A stretch of DNA of 64,000 nt from Flavobacterium psychrophilum (GCA_001708385.1 CP012388.1:3100001-3164000); one strand, 5' to 3'. Counted from the first letter of the stretch, positions 9,663 to 19,549 are shown. A program made the numbers and translations. Notes: generated by a model not told the origin, from the sequence alone.

Positions 9663-10487
9663 ATGTCAGTTAGAAAATTAAAACCTATTACCCCGGGTCA
9701 GCGTTTTAGAGTTGTAAATAGCTTTGACACTATTACAACTGATAAGCCGGAGCGTTCATTGATCGCACCGAAAAAAAACTCTGGAGGTAGAAATAGTCAA
9801 GGAAAGATGACCATGCGTTATACAGGCGGTGGTCACAAACAAAGGTATCGTATTATCGATTTTAAAAGAACTAAAGCTGGAATTCCTGCTACAGTTAAAA
9901 CTATCGAGTACGATCCAAACCGTTCAGCATTTATTTCCCTATTATCTTATGTTGACGGAGAGAAAACGTATATCATTGCACAAAACGGACTTCAGGTAGG
10001 CCAAACCGTAACTTCAGGAGCTGACGCAGCGCCGGAAATCGGTAACTCTTTACCTTTAAGTAAAATTCCTCTGGGAACTGTTATATCTTGCATCGAGCTA
10101 CGTCCAGGCCAAGGAGCAGTTATTGCTCGTAGTGCTGGTACTTTTGCACAGTTAATGGCAAGAGATGGAAAATATGCTACAATTAAAATGCCTTCAGGTG
10201 AAACAAGGTTAATCCTTTTAACTTGTTCTGCAACAATTGGAGCTGTTTCTAACTCTGACCACCAATTGATCGTTTCTGGTAAAGCAGGTAGATCAAGATG
10301 GTTAGGTAGAAGACCAAGAACAAGACCGGTAGCGATGAACCCTGTTGATCACCCAATGGGTGGTGGTGAAGGACGTTCTTCTGGTGGTCACCCACGTTCT
10401 AGAAAAGGTCTTCCGGCTAAAGGTTACAGGACTCGTTCTAAAGTTAACCCGAGTAATAAGTATATCGTAGAACGTAGAAAGAAATAA
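9663..10487 (+). CDS. rplB: 50S ribosomal protein L2 (uL2)
   Basis: 274 residues, full length. L2 is needed for subunit association and peptidyl transfer. The conserved motif appears as [19 protein letters not shown] (about 224-242). The second His of the usual HPHGGGEG is Met, a variant I also associate with other Bacteroidetes, so it is lineage-typical rather than damage. It carries the usual basic C-terminus ending YIVERRKK. Confidence 0.98.
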   Translation: MSVRKLKPITPGQRFRVVNSFDTITTDKPERSLIAPKKNSGGRNSQGKMTMRYTGGGHKQRYRIIDFKRTKAGIPATVKTIEYDPNRSAFISLLSYVDGEKTYIIAQNGLQVGQTVTSGADAAPEIGNSLPLSKIPLGTVISCIELRPGQGAVIARSAGTFAQLMARDGKYATIKMPSGETRLILLTCSATIGAVSNSDHQLIVSGKAGRSRWLGRRPRTRPVAMNPVDHPMGGGEGRSSGGHPRSRKGLPAKGYRTRSKVNPSNKYIVERRKK

Positions 10488-10497
10488 TAAGTAAGAT

Positions 10498-10776
10498 ATG
10501 GCACGTTCATTAAAGAAAGGACCTTTCGTTCACTATAAGTTGGATAAAAAAGTTCAGGAAAATATCGAAAAAGGTAATAAAGGTGTTGTTAAGACATGGT
10601 CTAGAGCTTCTATGATTACCCCGGATTTTGTTGGACAAACTATCGCAGTACACAACGGTCGTCAATTCGTACCGGTTTACGTTACAGAGAACATGGTAGG
10701 TCATAAATTAGGAGAATTTTCACCTACACGATCTTTTAGAGGTCATGCTGGGGCAAAAAATAAAGGTAAAAAATAA
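10498..10776 (+). CDS. rpsS: 30S ribosomal protein S19 (uS19)
   Basis: 92 residues. S19 pairs with S13 in the 30S head and contacts the A-site finger. [15 protein letters not shown] and the segment [18 protein letters not shown] are the family signature. It lies 10 bp after rplB and 9 bp before rplV, within the uninterrupted operon. Confidence 0.98.
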   Translation: MARSLKKGPFVHYKLDKKVQENIEKGNKGVVKTWSRASMITPDFVGQTIAVHNGRQFVPVYVTENMVGHKLGEFSPTRSFRGHAGAKNKGKK

Positions 10777-10785
10777 TAAGAAGCT

Positions 10786-11199
10786 ATGGGAGTTCGTAAA
10801 AGAGAAAGAGCAGAGCAGATTAAAGAAGCTAACAAGCAAATTGCATTTGCTAAGCTAAATAACTGCCCTACTTCACCCAGAAAAATGCGCCTTGTTGCGG
10901 ATTTGGTAAGAGGTCAGAAAGTAGAATTAGCTCTTAATATATTAAAGTTCAGTTCAAAAGAAGCTTCTCGCAAACTTGAAAAATTGTTACTTTCTGCTAT
11001 TAACAACTGGCAGCAAAAGAACGCTGAAGAGAGTTTAGAGAATGCAGGCTTATTTGTAAAAGAGATTCGTGTAGACGGTGGTATGATGCTTAAAAGGCTA
11101 AGACCAGCTCCACAGGGTCGTGCACACAGGATAAGAAAACGTTCTAACCACGTTACTATCGTGCTTGGAGCTATTAACAATAACACACAAAGCAACTAA
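10786..11199 (+). CDS. rplV: 50S ribosomal protein L22 (uL22)
   Basis: 137 residues, somewhat longer than the 110 of E. coli because of extra residues at both ends (a charged N-terminus [18 protein letters not shown]). L22 lines the exit tunnel through a beta-hairpin; here the hairpin region is [20 protein letters not shown], without insertions or deletions of the macrolide-resistance type. Confidence 0.98.
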   Translation: MGVRKRERAEQIKEANKQIAFAKLNNCPTSPRKMRLVADLVRGQKVELALNILKFSSKEASRKLEKLLLSAINNWQQKNAEESLENAGLFVKEIRVDGGMMLKRLRPAPQGRAHRIRKRSNHVTIVLGAINNNTQSN

Positions 11200-11204
11200 T
11201 AGAG

Positions 11205-11960
11205 ATGGGACAAAAAACAAATCCAATAGGAAATCGCCTTGGTATCATCAGGGGTTGGGATTCTAACTGGTATGGTGGAAATGACTACGGTGATAAACTT
11301 GCCGAAGATCACAAAATCAGGAAGTACATCCATGCCCGTTTATCTAAAGCTAGTGTGTCTAAGGTAATCATCGAGAGAACGCTTAAACTTGTAACCGTTA
11401 CTATCACTACTGCCCGTCCTGGTATCATTATCGGAAAAGGTGGACAAGAGGTAGACAAGTTAAAAGAGGAACTTAAGAAAATTACAGACAAAGAGGTTCA
11501 AATCAACATCTTTGAAATTAAAAGACCTGAACTTGATGCTTACTTAGTAGGTACAAGCATTGCTCGTCAGATTGAAAGCCGTATCTCTTACAGAAGGGCA
11601 ATTAAAATGGCTATCGCTGCTGCTATCCGTATGAATGCGGAAGGTATTAAAGTACTTATCTCTGGCCGTTTAAACGGTGCTGAGATGGCACGTTCAGAAA
11701 TGTTCAAAGAAGGAAGGATTCCTCTATCAACTTTCAGAGCAGACATTGATTATTCATTAGCTGAAGCTCATACTACTTATGGTAGAATGGGTATCAAAGT
11801 ATGGATCATGAAAGGTGAGGTTTATGGTAAAAGAGATCTTTCTCCGTTAGTAGGTATGGACAAAAAACAGTCTAAATCTTCAGGATCTCAGGATAGGCCA
11901 CAAGGAAGACCAAACGGTCGTCCGGGTGGAGATAAACCAAACCAACGCAAAAGAAAGTAA
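11205..11960 (+). CDS. rpsC: 30S ribosomal protein S3 (uS3)
   Basis: 251 residues. S3 lies at the mRNA entry channel. The KH domain motif [16 protein letters not shown] is at about residues 67-82, and the C-terminal S3 domain contains [14 protein letters not shown] lineage-typical low-complexity tail rich in Gly, Arg, Pro and Lys (about 218-251) extends it beyond the E. coli protein (233). The gap to rplV is 5 bp. Confidence 0.98.
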   Translation: MGQKTNPIGNRLGIIRGWDSNWYGGNDYGDKLAEDHKIRKYIHARLSKASVSKVIIERTLKLVTVTITTARPGIIIGKGGQEVDKLKEELKKITDKEVQINIFEIKRPELDAYLVGTSIARQIESRISYRRAIKMAIAAAIRMNAEGIKVLISGRLNGAEMARSEMFKEGRIPLSTFRADIDYSLAEAHTTYGRMGIKVWIMKGEVYGKRDLSPLVGMDKKQSKSSGSQDRPQGRPNGRPGGDKPNQRKRK

Positions 11961-11980
11961 TTTAAACTAAAGAAGTAAAA

Positions 11981-12400
11981 ATGTTACAGCCTAAAAGAAC
12001 AAAATACCGTAAGGTACAGAAGGGTAAGATGAAGGGAGTGTCTCAAAGAGGACATGAACTTTCTAATGGAATGTTTGGTATCAAATCTTTAGATTCGACT
12101 TTTATTACTTCCCGTCAGATTGAAGCAGCCCGTATTGCGGCAACACGTTTCATGAAAAGGGAAGGTCAATTGTGGATAAAAATTTTCCCGGACAAACCGA
12201 TAACCAAAAAGCCTCTTGAGGTACGTATGGGTAAAGGTAAAGGTGCAGTTGAATTTTGGGCTGCAGTTGTTAAACCGGGAAGAATCATGTTTGAAGTAGG
12301 AGGAGTTCCTTTGTCAGTAGCTAAAGAGGCATTACGCCTTGCTGCTCAAAAGCTTCCTGTTAAAACTAAGTTTATTGTTGCCAGAGATTTCGAAGCATAA
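11981..12400 (+). CDS. rplP: 50S ribosomal protein L16 (uL16)
   Basis: 139 residues, usual length. L16 organises the A-site tRNA elbow contact on 23S rRNA. The N-terminus [19 protein letters not shown] and the segment [20 protein letters not shown] are diagnostic. It lies 20 bp after rpsC and 12 bp before rpmC. Confidence 0.98.
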   Translation: MLQPKRTKYRKVQKGKMKGVSQRGHELSNGMFGIKSLDSTFITSRQIEAARIAATRFMKREGQLWIKIFPDKPITKKPLEVRMGKGKGAVEFWAAVVKPGRIMFEVGGVPLSVAKEALRLAAQKLPVKTKFIVARDFEA

Positions 12401-12412
12401 TCAAAATTTATT

Positions 12413-12604
12413 ATGAAACAATCTGAAATAAAAGATCTATCTGCAGCTGAGTTACAAGGTAAACTTGGTGAATTGAAGAAAACATATGCCGACCTAAAAA
12501 CAGCTCACGCTATATCTCCAATAGAGAATCCTCTACAGATCAGAACTGTAAGGAGATCTATCGCTAGAGTAGCCACTGAACTAAGCAAAAGAGAGTTACA
12601 ATAA
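12413..12604 (+). CDS. rpmC: 50S ribosomal protein L29 (uL29)
   Basis: 63 residues, a small two-helix protein near the tunnel exit beside L23. The sequence MKQSEIKDLSAAELQGKLGE and RTVRRSIARVATELSKRE match the family from end to end. It lies between rplP and rpsQ, the universal position. Confidence 0.97.
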   Translation: MKQSEIKDLSAAELQGKLGELKKTYADLKTAHAISPIENPLQIRTVRRSIARVATELSKRELQ

Positions 12605-12621
12605 TTGTATTCTGCTGAAAG

Positions 12622-12879
12622 ATGGAAAAAAGAAATTTAAGAAAAGAGAGAATTGGTGTTGTTACCAGTAATAAAATGGAGAAATCAATCGTGGTTTCCC
12701 AAACTACAAGAGTAAAACACCCATTATATGGTAAGTTCGTGTTGAAAACTAAGAAATTTGTTGCACACGACGAAACGAACGACTGTAACATTGGTGATAC
12801 AGTAAGGATCATGGAAACACGTCCTTTAAGTAAGTCAAAATGTTGGAGGTTAGTTGAAATCATTGAAAGAGCTAAGTAA
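12622..12879 (+). CDS. rpsQ: 30S ribosomal protein S17 (uS17)
   Basis: 85 residues, an OB-fold primary 16S-binding protein. [19 protein letters not shown] and [22 protein letters not shown] are typical. It ends 2 bp before the rplN start, so the two are probably translationally coupled. Confidence 0.97.
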   Translation: MEKRNLRKERIGVVTSNKMEKSIVVSQTTRVKHPLYGKFVLKTKKFVAHDETNDCNIGDTVRIMETRPLSKSKCWRLVEIIERAK

Positions 12880-12881
12880 TT

Positions 12882-13250
12882 ATGGTACAACAGGAATCAA
12901 GACTAAAAGTAGCAGACAACACAGGAGCTAAGGAAGTTTTAACTATCCGTGTTCTTGGAGGAACGAAAAGACGTTATGCCTCTGTTGGAGATAAAATTGT
13001 AGTTTCTATTAAAGATGCAACACCAAACGGAAACGTTAAAAAAGGTGCTGTTTCAACTGCAGTTGTTGTACGTACCAAAAAAGAAGTGAGAAGAGCCGAT
13101 GGTTCATACATCAGATTTGACGATAACGCTTGCGTATTGTTAAACGCTGCTGGTGAAATGAGGGGAACTCGTGTTTTTGGTCCGGTTGCAAGAGAACTTC
13201 GTGAAAAACAATTCATGAAAATTGTATCATTAGCACCAGAAGTGCTTTAA
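12882..13250 (+). CDS. rplN: 50S ribosomal protein L14 (uL14)
   Basis: 122 residues, exactly the standard length. L14 forms intersubunit bridges with 16S rRNA and is the binding site of the silencing factor Rsf[20 protein letters not shown] and the C-terminal [24 protein letters not shown] are conserved. Starts 2 bp after rpsQ. Confidence 0.98.
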
Positions 13251-13261
13251 TTGTTTTAGAG

Positions 13262-13576
13262 ATGATAAAGCTAAAGATAAAATCTGGAGACACTGTAAGA
13301 GTAATAGCTGGAGACCATAAAGGTTCTGAAGGTAAAGTACTACGTGTTCTTCGTGAGAAAAACAAAGCGATCGTAGAAGGTGTTAACTTAGTGTCTAAAC
13401 ACACTAAGCCAAGCGCTAAAAACCCTCAGGGTGGTATCGTTAAGAAAGAAGCTCCTATTCATATTTCAAACCTTGCTCTTGTAGATTCTAAAACAAAGGA
13501 AACTACAAAGACAGGAGTTAGAAAAGAAGGAGATAAGAACGTGAGATTTTCAAAAAAATCTAATCAAGTATTATAG
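13262..13576 (+). CDS. rplX: 50S ribosomal protein L24 (uL24)
   Basis: 104 residues. L24 starts 50S assembly and carries a KOW motif, here [20 protein letters not shown] (about 7-26). The protein ends with a TAG whose last G begins a GTG directly before the rplE ATG, so L24 and L5 are only 2 bp apart. Confidence 0.97.
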   Translation: MIKLKIKSGDTVRVIAGDHKGSEGKVLRVLREKNKAIVEGVNLVSKHTKPSAKNPQGGIVKKEAPIHISNLALVDSKTKETTKTGVRKEGDKNVRFSKKSNQVL

Positions 13577-13578
13577 TG

Positions 13579-14130
13579 ATGGCTTACATACCAAGATTAA
13601 AAGAAGAATATAAGAGTAGAGTTGTCTCTGCTCTTAAAGAAGAGTTCGGTTACAAAAACGTAATGCAGGTTCCAAAACTTGAAAAAATCGTTTTAAGCCG
13701 TGGAGTTGGTGCAGCTGTATCAGATAAGAAACTTATCGATTATGCAGTTGACGAGTTAACAAAAATTACAGGTCAAAAAGCTGTATCTACTATTTCTAAG
13801 AAAGACGTTGCGTCTTTCAAACTTAGAAAAGGTATGCCGATTGGTGCTAAAGTAACTTTACGTGGTGAAAGAATGTATGAGTTTTTAGATAGACTTGTAA
13901 CTTCTGCACTTCCACGTGTAAGAGATTTCGGTGGAATTAAGGCTACAGGTTTTGACGGAAGAGGTAATTATAACCTTGGTGTTACTGAACAGATCATTTT
14001 CCCTGAAATTGATATTGATAAAGTTAACAAAATATCAGGATTAGATATTACATTTGTAACTTCTGCACAAACAGACAAAGAAGCGAAGTCATTATTAGCA
14101 GAATTAGGTTTACCTTTTAAAAAGAATTAA
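13579..14130 (+). CDS. rplE: 50S ribosomal protein L5 (uL5)
   Basis: 183 residues from the ATG at 13579. A GTG three bases upstream is in frame, but [15 protein letters not shown] is the family N-terminus and the usual length. L5 carries 5S rRNA into the central protuberance and bridges to S13. The segment [28 protein letters not shown] is diagnostic. Confidence 0.97.
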   Translation: MAYIPRLKEEYKSRVVSALKEEFGYKNVMQVPKLEKIVLSRGVGAAVSDKKLIDYAVDELTKITGQKAVSTISKKDVASFKLRKGMPIGAKVTLRGERMYEFLDRLVTSALPRVRDFGGIKATGFDGRGNYNLGVTEQIIFPEIDIDKVNKISGLDITFVTSAQTDKEAKSLLAELGLPFKKN

Positions 14131-14133
14131 GTT

Positions 14134-14403
14134 ATGGCTAAAGAATCAATGAAAGCCCGTGAGGTAAAAAGAGCGGCGCTAGTAGCAAAGTATGCTGATA
14201 AAAGGAAGGCTTTATTAGAAGCTGGAGATTATGAAGGCCTACAAAAACTACCTAAAAATGCTTCTCCGGTACGTATGCACAATCGTTGCAAACTTACAGG
14301 AAGACCAAGAGGTTATATGCGCCAGTTCGGTATTTCACGTGTAACTTTCCGTGAAATGGCTAACAATGGCTTAATACCAGGAGTTAAAAAAGCAAGCTGG
14401 TAA
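14134..14403 (+). CDS. rpsN: 30S ribosomal protein S14, zinc-free type (uS14)
   Basis: 89 residues, the longer S14 class. The zinc-ribbon cysteines of the short class are missing: the core reads [18 protein letters not shown], with one Cys and no CxxC. It therefore does not depend on zinc. It is followed by a 70-bp spacer, unusually long inside this operon, that holds a strong hairpin before rpsH. Confidence 0.97.
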   Translation: MAKESMKAREVKRAALVAKYADKRKALLEAGDYEGLQKLPKNASPVRMHNRCKLTGRPRGYMRQFGISRVTFREMANNGLIPGVKKASW

Positions 14404-14420
14404 AAACAGAATTATAAATT

Positions 14421-14453
14421 GGTTTCAGGTTCGGCCTTTACAGGCCGAAAACC
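14421..14453 (+). ncRNA. Intra-operon hairpin before rpsH, candidate ribosomal-protein-binding leader
   Basis: Perfect 8-bp stem TTCGGCCT (14430-14437), loop TTAC, AGGCCGAA (14442-14449), with outer GGTTT/AAACC pairing across a 4-nt CAGG bulge. There is no U-run, so it is not an intrinsic terminator. It fills the only structured gap between rplC and rpsK, directly before the S8 gene. Regulation by S8 (which represses the spc operon in E. coli) is an inference from position only. Confidence 0.5.
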
Positions 14454-14473
14454 GTTACCGCAAATTACTAAAT

Positions 14474-14872
14474 ATGTATACAGATCCAATCGCTGATTTC
14501 TTAACAAGAATCAGGAATGCAGTAAGGGCTAACCACAAAGTGGTTGAAATTCCTGCGTCTAACCTTAAAAAAGAAATCACAAAGATTTTATTTGATCAGG
14601 GTTATATCCTTAGCTACAAATTTGATGACAACGCTGTTCAGGGTTCAATCAAAATCGCTCTTAAGTACGACAAAGAAACTAAAGAGTCTGTAATTAAAGA
14701 TATCCAAAGAATTAGTAAACCAGGTTTACGTAAATATGCAGGTGCTGATAACCTTCCAAGGATCCTTAACGGTCTTGGTATTGCTATCGTTTCTACTTCT
14801 AAAGGTCTTATGACTGGAAAACAGGCGAAACAGCAAAATGTAGGTGGTGAGGTAATTTGTTACGTATACTAA
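14474..14872 (+). CDS. rpsH: 30S ribosomal protein S8 (uS8)
   Basis: 132 residues, full length. It is a primary binder of 16S helix 21 and the spc-operon repressor in enterobacteria. [16 protein letters not shown] and the C-terminal [26 protein letters not shown] are diagnostic. The structured 70-bp spacer upstream makes it a candidate for local autoregulation. Confidence 0.98.
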   Translation: MYTDPIADFLTRIRNAVRANHKVVEIPASNLKKEITKILFDQGYILSYKFDDNAVQGSIKIALKYDKETKESVIKDIQRISKPGLRKYAGADNLPRILNGLGIAIVSTSKGLMTGKQAKQQNVGGEVICYVY

Positions 14873-14889
14873 TTTAAAAGACTTATACG

Positions 14890-15432
14890 ATGTCAAGAAT
14901 AGGTAAAAATCCAATTACAATACCAGCCGGTGTTACTGTAGAGGTAAACGGCAACGTTGTATCAGTTAAAGGTAAAAAAGGCCAACTTAATCAAGACTTT
15001 GCAGATGTTACTGTAAAAGTTGAAGAAGGTCAGGTTTTAGTTGAAAGATCTTCAGATCATAAAGATCACAGATCTAAGCACGGTTTATACAGGTCACTTA
15101 TCAACAATATGATTGTTGGTGTGTCTGAAGGCTTTACTAAAGAGTTAGAATTGGTAGGAGTAGGTTATAGAGCTTCTAACCAAGGACAGAAATTAGATAT
15201 CGCACTTGGTTTCTCTCACAATATTGTTCTTGAAGTTGTGTCTGAAGTTACTGTTGAAACTGTATCAGAAAAAGGGAAAAACCCTATCATCAAACTAGCT
15301 TCTCACGATAAACAACTTTTAGGCCAGGTTGCCGCTAAGATTCGTTCTTTCCGTAAGCCTGAACCATACAAAGGAAAAGGAGTTAAGTTTGTAGGTGAAA
15401 TATTGAGAAGAAAAGCAGGTAAATCAGCTTAA
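14890..15432 (+). CDS. rplF: 50S ribosomal protein L6 (uL6)
   Basis: 180 residues, two tandem L6 folds. [19 protein letters not shown] and the C-terminal signature [19 protein letters not shown] are intact. L6 sits near the factor-binding site of the 50S. It lies 17 bp after rpsH and 11 bp before rplR. Confidence 0.98.
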   Translation: MSRIGKNPITIPAGVTVEVNGNVVSVKGKKGQLNQDFADVTVKVEEGQVLVERSSDHKDHRSKHGLYRSLINNMIVGVSEGFTKELELVGVGYRASNQGQKLDIALGFSHNIVLEVVSEVTVETVSEKGKNPIIKLASHDKQLLGQVAAKIRSFRKPEPYKGKGVKFVGEILRRKAGKSA

Positions 15433-15443
15433 AAATTAAGACA

Positions 15444-15794
15444 ATGTCATTAAACAAATCTGAAAGAAGACAAAGAATTAAGTTCAGAATCAGAAAGATT
15501 GTAAGCGGAACTGCTGCTCAACCTAGACTTTCTGTATTCAGGAGCAATAAAGAAATCTATGCACAAATCATAGATGACGTTAACGGTGTAACCCTTGCGG
15601 CAGCCTCTTCAAGAGATGCTGGTGTAACTAAAGGTACTAACATTGAAACCGCTGCAGCTGTTGGTAAAGCAATTGCAGAGCTAGCTTTAAAAGCTGGTAT
15701 AGATACTATCTCTTTTGATAGAGGTGGATACCTTTACCACGGACGTGTTAAATCATTAGCTGAAGGCGCAAGAGAAGCCGGACTTAAATTCTAA
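15444..15794 (+). CDS. rplR: 50S ribosomal protein L18 (uL18)
   Basis: 116 residues. L18 binds 5S rRNA together with L5 in the central protuberance. [19 protein letters not shown] (about 31-49) and the C-terminal [26 protein letters not shown] are diagnostic. Six bp separate it from rpsE. Confidence 0.98.
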   Translation: MSLNKSERRQRIKFRIRKIVSGTAAQPRLSVFRSNKEIYAQIIDDVNGVTLAAASSRDAGVTKGTNIETAAAVGKAIAELALKAGIDTISFDRGGYLYHGRVKSLAEGAREAGLKF

Positions 15795-15800
15795 GAAATT

Positions 15801-16325
15801 ATGTATCATAGTTATAAAAACGTAGAACTTGTAAAACCAAGCGGTCTTGAACTTAAAGATCGTTTGGTAAGTGTAAATCGTGTTACTAAAGTTACAAAGG
15901 GTGGTAGAGCTTTTGGCTTTTCTGCTATTGTAGTTGTAGGCGACGAGAATGGAGTGGTAGGTCACGGTCTTGGTAAGTCTAAAGATGTATCTGAAGCTAT
16001 TGCTAAAGCAGTAGAAGATGCTAAGAAAAACCTTGTAAAGATCCCACTTTCTGGACAGTCTGTACCTCACGAGCAAAAAGGTAAATTTGGTGGTGCACGT
16101 GTACTATTAATGCCTGCTTCTCATGGTACCGGTGTAATTGCCGGTGGTGCTGTTCGTTCAGTTCTTGAGTCTGTTGGTATTCACGATGTATTATCAAAAT
16201 CTCAGGGTTCATCAAACCCTCACAATGTTGTTAAAGCTACTTTTGATGCTTTACTTCAAATGAGAAGCGCTGCTACTGTTGCAAAACAAAGGGGTGTTTC
16301 ATTAGAAAAAGTATTCAAAGGTTAA
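15801..16325 (+). CDS. rpsE: 30S ribosomal protein S5 (uS5)
   Basis: 174 residues. S5 affects decoding fidelity (ram) and the mRNA helicase activity of the 30S. The dsRNA-binding-like N-domain has [19 protein letters not shown] (about 50-68), and the C-domain has [17 protein letters not shown]. The start [21 protein letters not shown] is a typical Bacteroidetes form. Confidence 0.97.
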   Translation: MYHSYKNVELVKPSGLELKDRLVSVNRVTKVTKGGRAFGFSAIVVVGDENGVVGHGLGKSKDVSEAIAKAVEDAKKNLVKIPLSGQSVPHEQKGKFGGARVLLMPASHGTGVIAGGAVRSVLESVGIHDVLSKSQGSSNPHNVVKATFDALLQMRSAATVAKQRGVSLEKVFKG

Positions 16326-16338
16326 TTCTAAGGAAATC

Positions 16339-16521
16339 ATGGGAAAAATAAAAGTAAAACAAGTAAAGAGCAAAATCAATTGTCCTCTTACTCAAAAGAG
16401 AACACTTGAGTCTTTAGGTCTTCGTAAATTAGGACAAGTTGTTGAACACGATGCAACTCCTGCTATCCTTGGAATGGTAAACAAAGTTAAACACTTAGTT
16501 TCTGTTGAAGAAACTAACTAA
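16339..16521 (+). CDS. rpmD: 50S ribosomal protein L30 (uL30)
   Basis: 60 residues, the standard small form. MGKIKVKQVKSKINC, TLESLGLRKLGQVVEHDATP and GMVNKVKHLVSVEE match the family throughout. Its position between rpsE and rplO is conserved. Confidence 0.97.
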   Translation: MGKIKVKQVKSKINCPLTQKRTLESLGLRKLGQVVEHDATPAILGMVNKVKHLVSVEETN

Positions 16522-16533
16522 CAAAATACACTC

Positions 16534-16986
16534 ATGGATTTAAGTAACTTACAACCGGCTGAAGGTTCAGTTCACAATAAAAACAAAAGGCTAGGTAGAG
16601 GAGAAGGTTCTGGTAAAGGTGGTACTGCTTCACGTGGACACAAAGGAGCTAAATCTCGTTCTGGTTATTCTAAGAAAATTGGTTTTGAAGGTGGTCAGAT
16701 GCCATTACAAAGACGTGTTCCTAAGTTTGGTTTTAAAAACATCAACCGTAAAGAATACGAAGGCGTAAACCTTGACACAATTCAAGCTCTTGTAGATAAC
16801 GGAATTGTTACTGATACTGTAGATTTCTCAGTATTTGTTGACAATCGCCTAGCTACAAAAAATGAAATGGTAAAGATATTAGGAAGAGGAGAGCTTAAAG
16901 CAAAACTAAAAGTAACTGCTCACAAATTTACTGCAACTGCTAAAGCGGCTATTGAGGCTGCTGGTGGAGAAGCTGTAACTTTATAA
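16534..16986 (+). CDS. rplO: 50S ribosomal protein L15 (uL15)
   Basis: 150 residues. L15 is a late assembly protein with a glycine/arginine-rich extended N-terminus (LGRGEGSGKGGTASRGHKGA) and a globular C-domain (about 75-150). It precedes secY by 14 bp, the conserved order. Confidence 0.97.
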   Translation: MDLSNLQPAEGSVHNKNKRLGRGEGSGKGGTASRGHKGAKSRSGYSKKIGFEGGQMPLQRRVPKFGFKNINRKEYEGVNLDTIQALVDNGIVTDTVDFSVFVDNRLATKNEMVKILGRGELKAKLKVTAHKFTATAKAAIEAAGGEAVTL

Positions 16987-17000
16987 TCTTTATAATTCAA

Positions 17001-18344
17001 ATGAAGAAATTTTTCGAAGCGTTTGCCAATGTCTGGAAAATAGAAGAACTAAAAAATAGAATTTTAGTTACTTTGGGATTGTTACTAGTGTACCGTTTTG
17101 GTGCACATGTAACGCTACCCGGTATTGATGCTACACAGTTAAACAAATTAACAGATCAAACCCAGGGAGGTATTGGCTGGCTTATCGATGTATTTACAGG
17201 TGGTGCGTTCTCGCAGGCATCTGTATTTGCATTGGGTATCATGCCATACATTTCTGCTTCGATTGTTGTACAGCTAATGGGTATTGCTGTGCCTTACCTT
17301 CAAAAATTGCAAAAAGAAGGTGAAAGCGGAAGGAAAAAAATCAACCAGATTACGCGTTGGTTAACCATCCTTATCACTCTTGTTCAGGGTCCTGGTTATA
17401 TTTATAACCTTTATAGAACCTTGCCTCAGGAAGCGTTTTTACTACCTTCATCATCTTTTGCATTCCTTTTCTCTTCTGTAGTTATATTAGCTACCGGTAC
17501 CATCTTCGCGATGTGGCTTGGTGAAAAAATTACAGATAAAGGTATTGGTAATGGTATATCTCTACTAATATTAGTGGGTATCATCGCAAGGATGCCGCAG
17601 GCTTTCATTCAGGAATTTACTTCGGTAGTTACTGAAAATAATGGAGGTCCTTTAAAACTTCTTCTTGAAGTTGTAGTTTGGTTATTCGTTATTATCGCAT
17701 GTATCCTTATGGTTATGGCGGTTAGAAAAATACCGGTACAATATGCAAGAAGGACTGCATCTGGCGATTTTGAACAAGATATGTTGGGCGGAAACAGGCA
17801 ATGGATACCGTTAAAGCTAAACGCTTCGGGAGTTATGCCTATAATCTTTGCTCAAGCTATTATGTTCATACCAGCAGCATTAGCAGGACTTTCCAAGTCT
17901 GATGCGGCTCAAACTATCACTTCTCAATTCCAGAATGTGTTCGGTTTAGCCTACAATGTAGTTTTTGCTTTATTAATTATAATTTTTACGTACTTTTACA
18001 CCGCGATTACGGTGCCTACAAATAAGATGGCTGACGACCTTAAGAGAAGTGGCGGATTTATACCGGGCGTTAGGCCAGGTGTTGAAACCGGAGACTACCT
18101 TGATAAGATCATGTCGTTGATCACTTTTCCTGGTTCATTGTTTTTAGCGCTAATTGCTGTGTTCCCGGCAGTAGTGTTTAACTTTGGAGTTCAGCAACAG
18201 TGGGCATTATTCTATGGTGGTACATCGCTGTTAATTATGGTCGGGGTTGCGATCGATACTATTCAACAAATAAATTCTTACTTGTTGAACAGGCATTATG
18301 ACGGTTTGATGAAAAGTGGTAAGAATAGAAAAGCAGTAGCTTAA
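17001..18344 (+). CDS. secY: Protein translocase channel subunit SecY
   Basis: 447 residues, with about ten membrane-spanning segments visible as hydrophobic blocks. SecY forms the SecYEG channel in the inner membrane. The plug/TM2 region with [20 protein letters not shown] is the SecY signature, and the cytosolic loop carrying [11 protein letters not shown] (about residue 240) binds SecA and the ribosome. Embedding in the ribosomal operon ties channel production to ribosome synthesis. Confidence 0.98.
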   Translation: MKKFFEAFANVWKIEELKNRILVTLGLLLVYRFGAHVTLPGIDATQLNKLTDQTQGGIGWLIDVFTGGAFSQASVFALGIMPYISASIVVQLMGIAVPYLQKLQKEGESGRKKINQITRWLTILITLVQGPGYIYNLYRTLPQEAFLLPSSSFAFLFSSVVILATGTIFAMWLGEKITDKGIGNGISLLILVGIIARMPQAFIQEFTSVVTENNGGPLKLLLEVVVWLFVIIACILMVMAVRKIPVQYARRTASGDFEQDMLGGNRQWIPLKLNASGVMPIIFAQAIMFIPAALAGLSKSDAAQTITSQFQNVFGLAYNVVFALLIIIFTYFYTAITVPTNKMADDLKRSGGFIPGVRPGVETGDYLDKIMSLITFPGSLFLALIAVFPAVVFNFGVQQQWALFYGGTSLLIMVGVAIDTIQQINSYLLNRHYDGLMKSGKNRKAVA

Positions 18345-18352
18345 CAATTTTT

Positions 18353-18568
18353 ATGGCAAAACAATCAGCAATAGAACAAGACGGATCTATTATAGAGGCA
18401 TTATCAAATGCCATGTTCCGTGTTGAATTAGAAAACGGGCATATAGTAATTGCTCACATTTCAGGAAAAATGCGTATGCATTACATCAAGTTGTTACCTG
18501 GTGACAAAGTGAAACTGGAAATGAGCCCTTACGATTTGTCCAAAGCAAGAATTACTTATAGATACTAA
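18353..18568 (+). CDS. infA: Translation initiation factor IF-1
   Basis: 71 residues, an OB-fold factor that occupies the ribosomal A site during initiation. [40 protein letters not shown] and the C-terminal SKARITYRY match the family. It lies 8 bp after secY and 10 bp before rpmJ. Confidence 0.98.
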   Translation: MAKQSAIEQDGSIIEALSNAMFRVELENGHIVIAHISGKMRMHYIKLLPGDKVKLEMSPYDLSKARITYRY

Positions 18569-18578
18569 AGCTATTAAT

Positions 18579-18695
18579 ATGAAAGTAAGAGCATCAGTTA
18601 AGAAAAGAAGTGCCGAGTGCATCATTGTGCGTAGAAAAGGCAGATTATATGTTATTAACAAAAAGAATCCTAGATTTAAACAAAGACAAGGATAA
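18579..18695 (+). CDS. rpmJ: 50S ribosomal protein L36, zinc-free form (bL36)
   Basis: 38 codons, [20 protein letters not shown] through NPRFKQRQG, then TAA. It was found by reading the gap between infA and rpsM, where the universal gene order predicts L36. Only one Cys (C14) remains of the CxxC...C...H zinc site, so this is a zinc-independent variant. The stop is 2 bp before the rpsM start. Confidence 0.97.
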
Positions 18696-18697
18696 TT

Positions 18698-19072
18698 ATG
18701 GCAAGAATTGCAGGGGTAGACATACCTAAAAACAAAAGAGGAGTTATTGCTTTAACTTATATCTTCGGAATTGGTTCAAGCAGGGCTAAAGAGATACTTG
18801 AAAAAGCTAACGTTAGCGAAGATAAAAAAGTTCAGGATTGGAATGATGATGAGATTAGCGGAATCCGTGAGGCTGTGTCATTCTTGAAAATTGAAGGAGA
18901 ACTTCGTTCAGAAATTTCATTAAACATCAAACGTTTAATGGATATCGGATGTTACAGAGGTATCCGTCACAGAGCTGGTCTTCCATTACGTGGACAACGC
19001 ACTAAGAACAACTCAAGAACTAGAAAAGGTAAGAGAAAAACTGTTGCTAACAAGAAAAAAGCAACTAAATAA
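18698..19072 (+). CDS. rpsM: 30S ribosomal protein S13 (uS13)
   Basis: 124 residues. S13 is a 30S head protein that contacts P-site tRNA and L5. [20 protein letters not shown] and the helix-turn segment [21 protein letters not shown] (about 88-108) are diagnostic; the Lys/Arg-rich tail is long, as in relatives. In E. coli the S4 target lies before rpsM; here only 2 bp separate it from rpmJ, so that site cannot be in the same place. Confidence 0.98.
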   Translation: MARIAGVDIPKNKRGVIALTYIFGIGSSRAKEILEKANVSEDKKVQDWNDDEISGIREAVSFLKIEGELRSEISLNIKRLMDIGCYRGIRHRAGLPLRGQRTKNNSRTRKGKRKTVANKKKATK

Positions 19073-19080
19073 TAAGTAGT

Positions 19081-19464
19081 ATGGCTAAAGCGAATACAAA
19101 AAAACGTAAAGTTATTGTAGAATCTACAGGTGAAGCTCATATCAGTGCTACTTTCAATAACATCATCATTTCTTTGACTAACAAAAAAGGTGAAGTTATA
19201 TCTTGGTCATCTGCAGGTAAGATGGGCTTCAGAGGTTCTAAAAAGAACACTCCGTATGCAGCTCAGATGGCAGCAGAAGATTGTAGCAAAGTAGCTATTG
19301 AGGCTGGTCTTAAGAAAGTGAAAGTTTACGTTAAAGGTCCTGGAAATGGTAGAGAATCTGCTATCAGGTCCCTTCACAATGGAGGAATAGAAGTTACTGA
19401 GATCATCGACGTAACTCCACTACCGCACAACGGATGTCGCCCTCCAAAAAGAAGAAGAGTTTAA
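19081..19464 (+). CDS. rpsK: 30S ribosomal protein S11 (uS11)
   Basis: 127 residues. S11 lies on the platform near the Shine-Dalgarno helix. [20 protein letters not shown] and the C-terminal [17 protein letters not shown] are conserved. It is followed by an 85-bp structured spacer before rpsD. Confidence 0.98.
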   Translation: MAKANTKKRKVIVESTGEAHISATFNNIIISLTNKKGEVISWSSAGKMGFRGSKKNTPYAAQMAAEDCSKVAIEAGLKKVKVYVKGPGNGRESAIRSLHNGGIEVTEIIDVTPLPHNGCRPPKRRRV

Positions 19465-19481
19465 TTTTATAGTATAATCAA

Positions 19482-19535
19482 AAACAGGATCAAGGATTAT
19501 CGGAGGATACGACCTGAATTCATAATCCCCTGTTT
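19482..19535 (+). ncRNA. Structured leader before rpsD, candidate S4 autoregulatory RNA
   Basis: The 3' strand ATAATCC-CCTGTTT (19522-19535) is a continuous 14-nt complement of AAACAGG (19482-19488) plus GGATTAT (19494-19500), with only a 5-nt ATCAA bulge on the 5' side. A 21-nt apical region can form a small AGG/CCT hairpin. No U-run follows. The element ends 14 nt before the S4 start codon. S4 autoregulation at its own leader is known in Bacillus and in the E. coli alpha operon; assignment here is by position and fold. Computational S4-leader motifs have, as I recall, been proposed for Bacteroidetes, so it may match a known family. Confidence 0.65.
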
Positions 19536-19549
19536 ATTAATTTTTAGAA

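Noticed and set aside
15756..16076. Minus-strand open frame spanning rplR and rpsE
   Set aside because: It crosses two verified ribosomal genes on the opposite strand and shows no independent signal.
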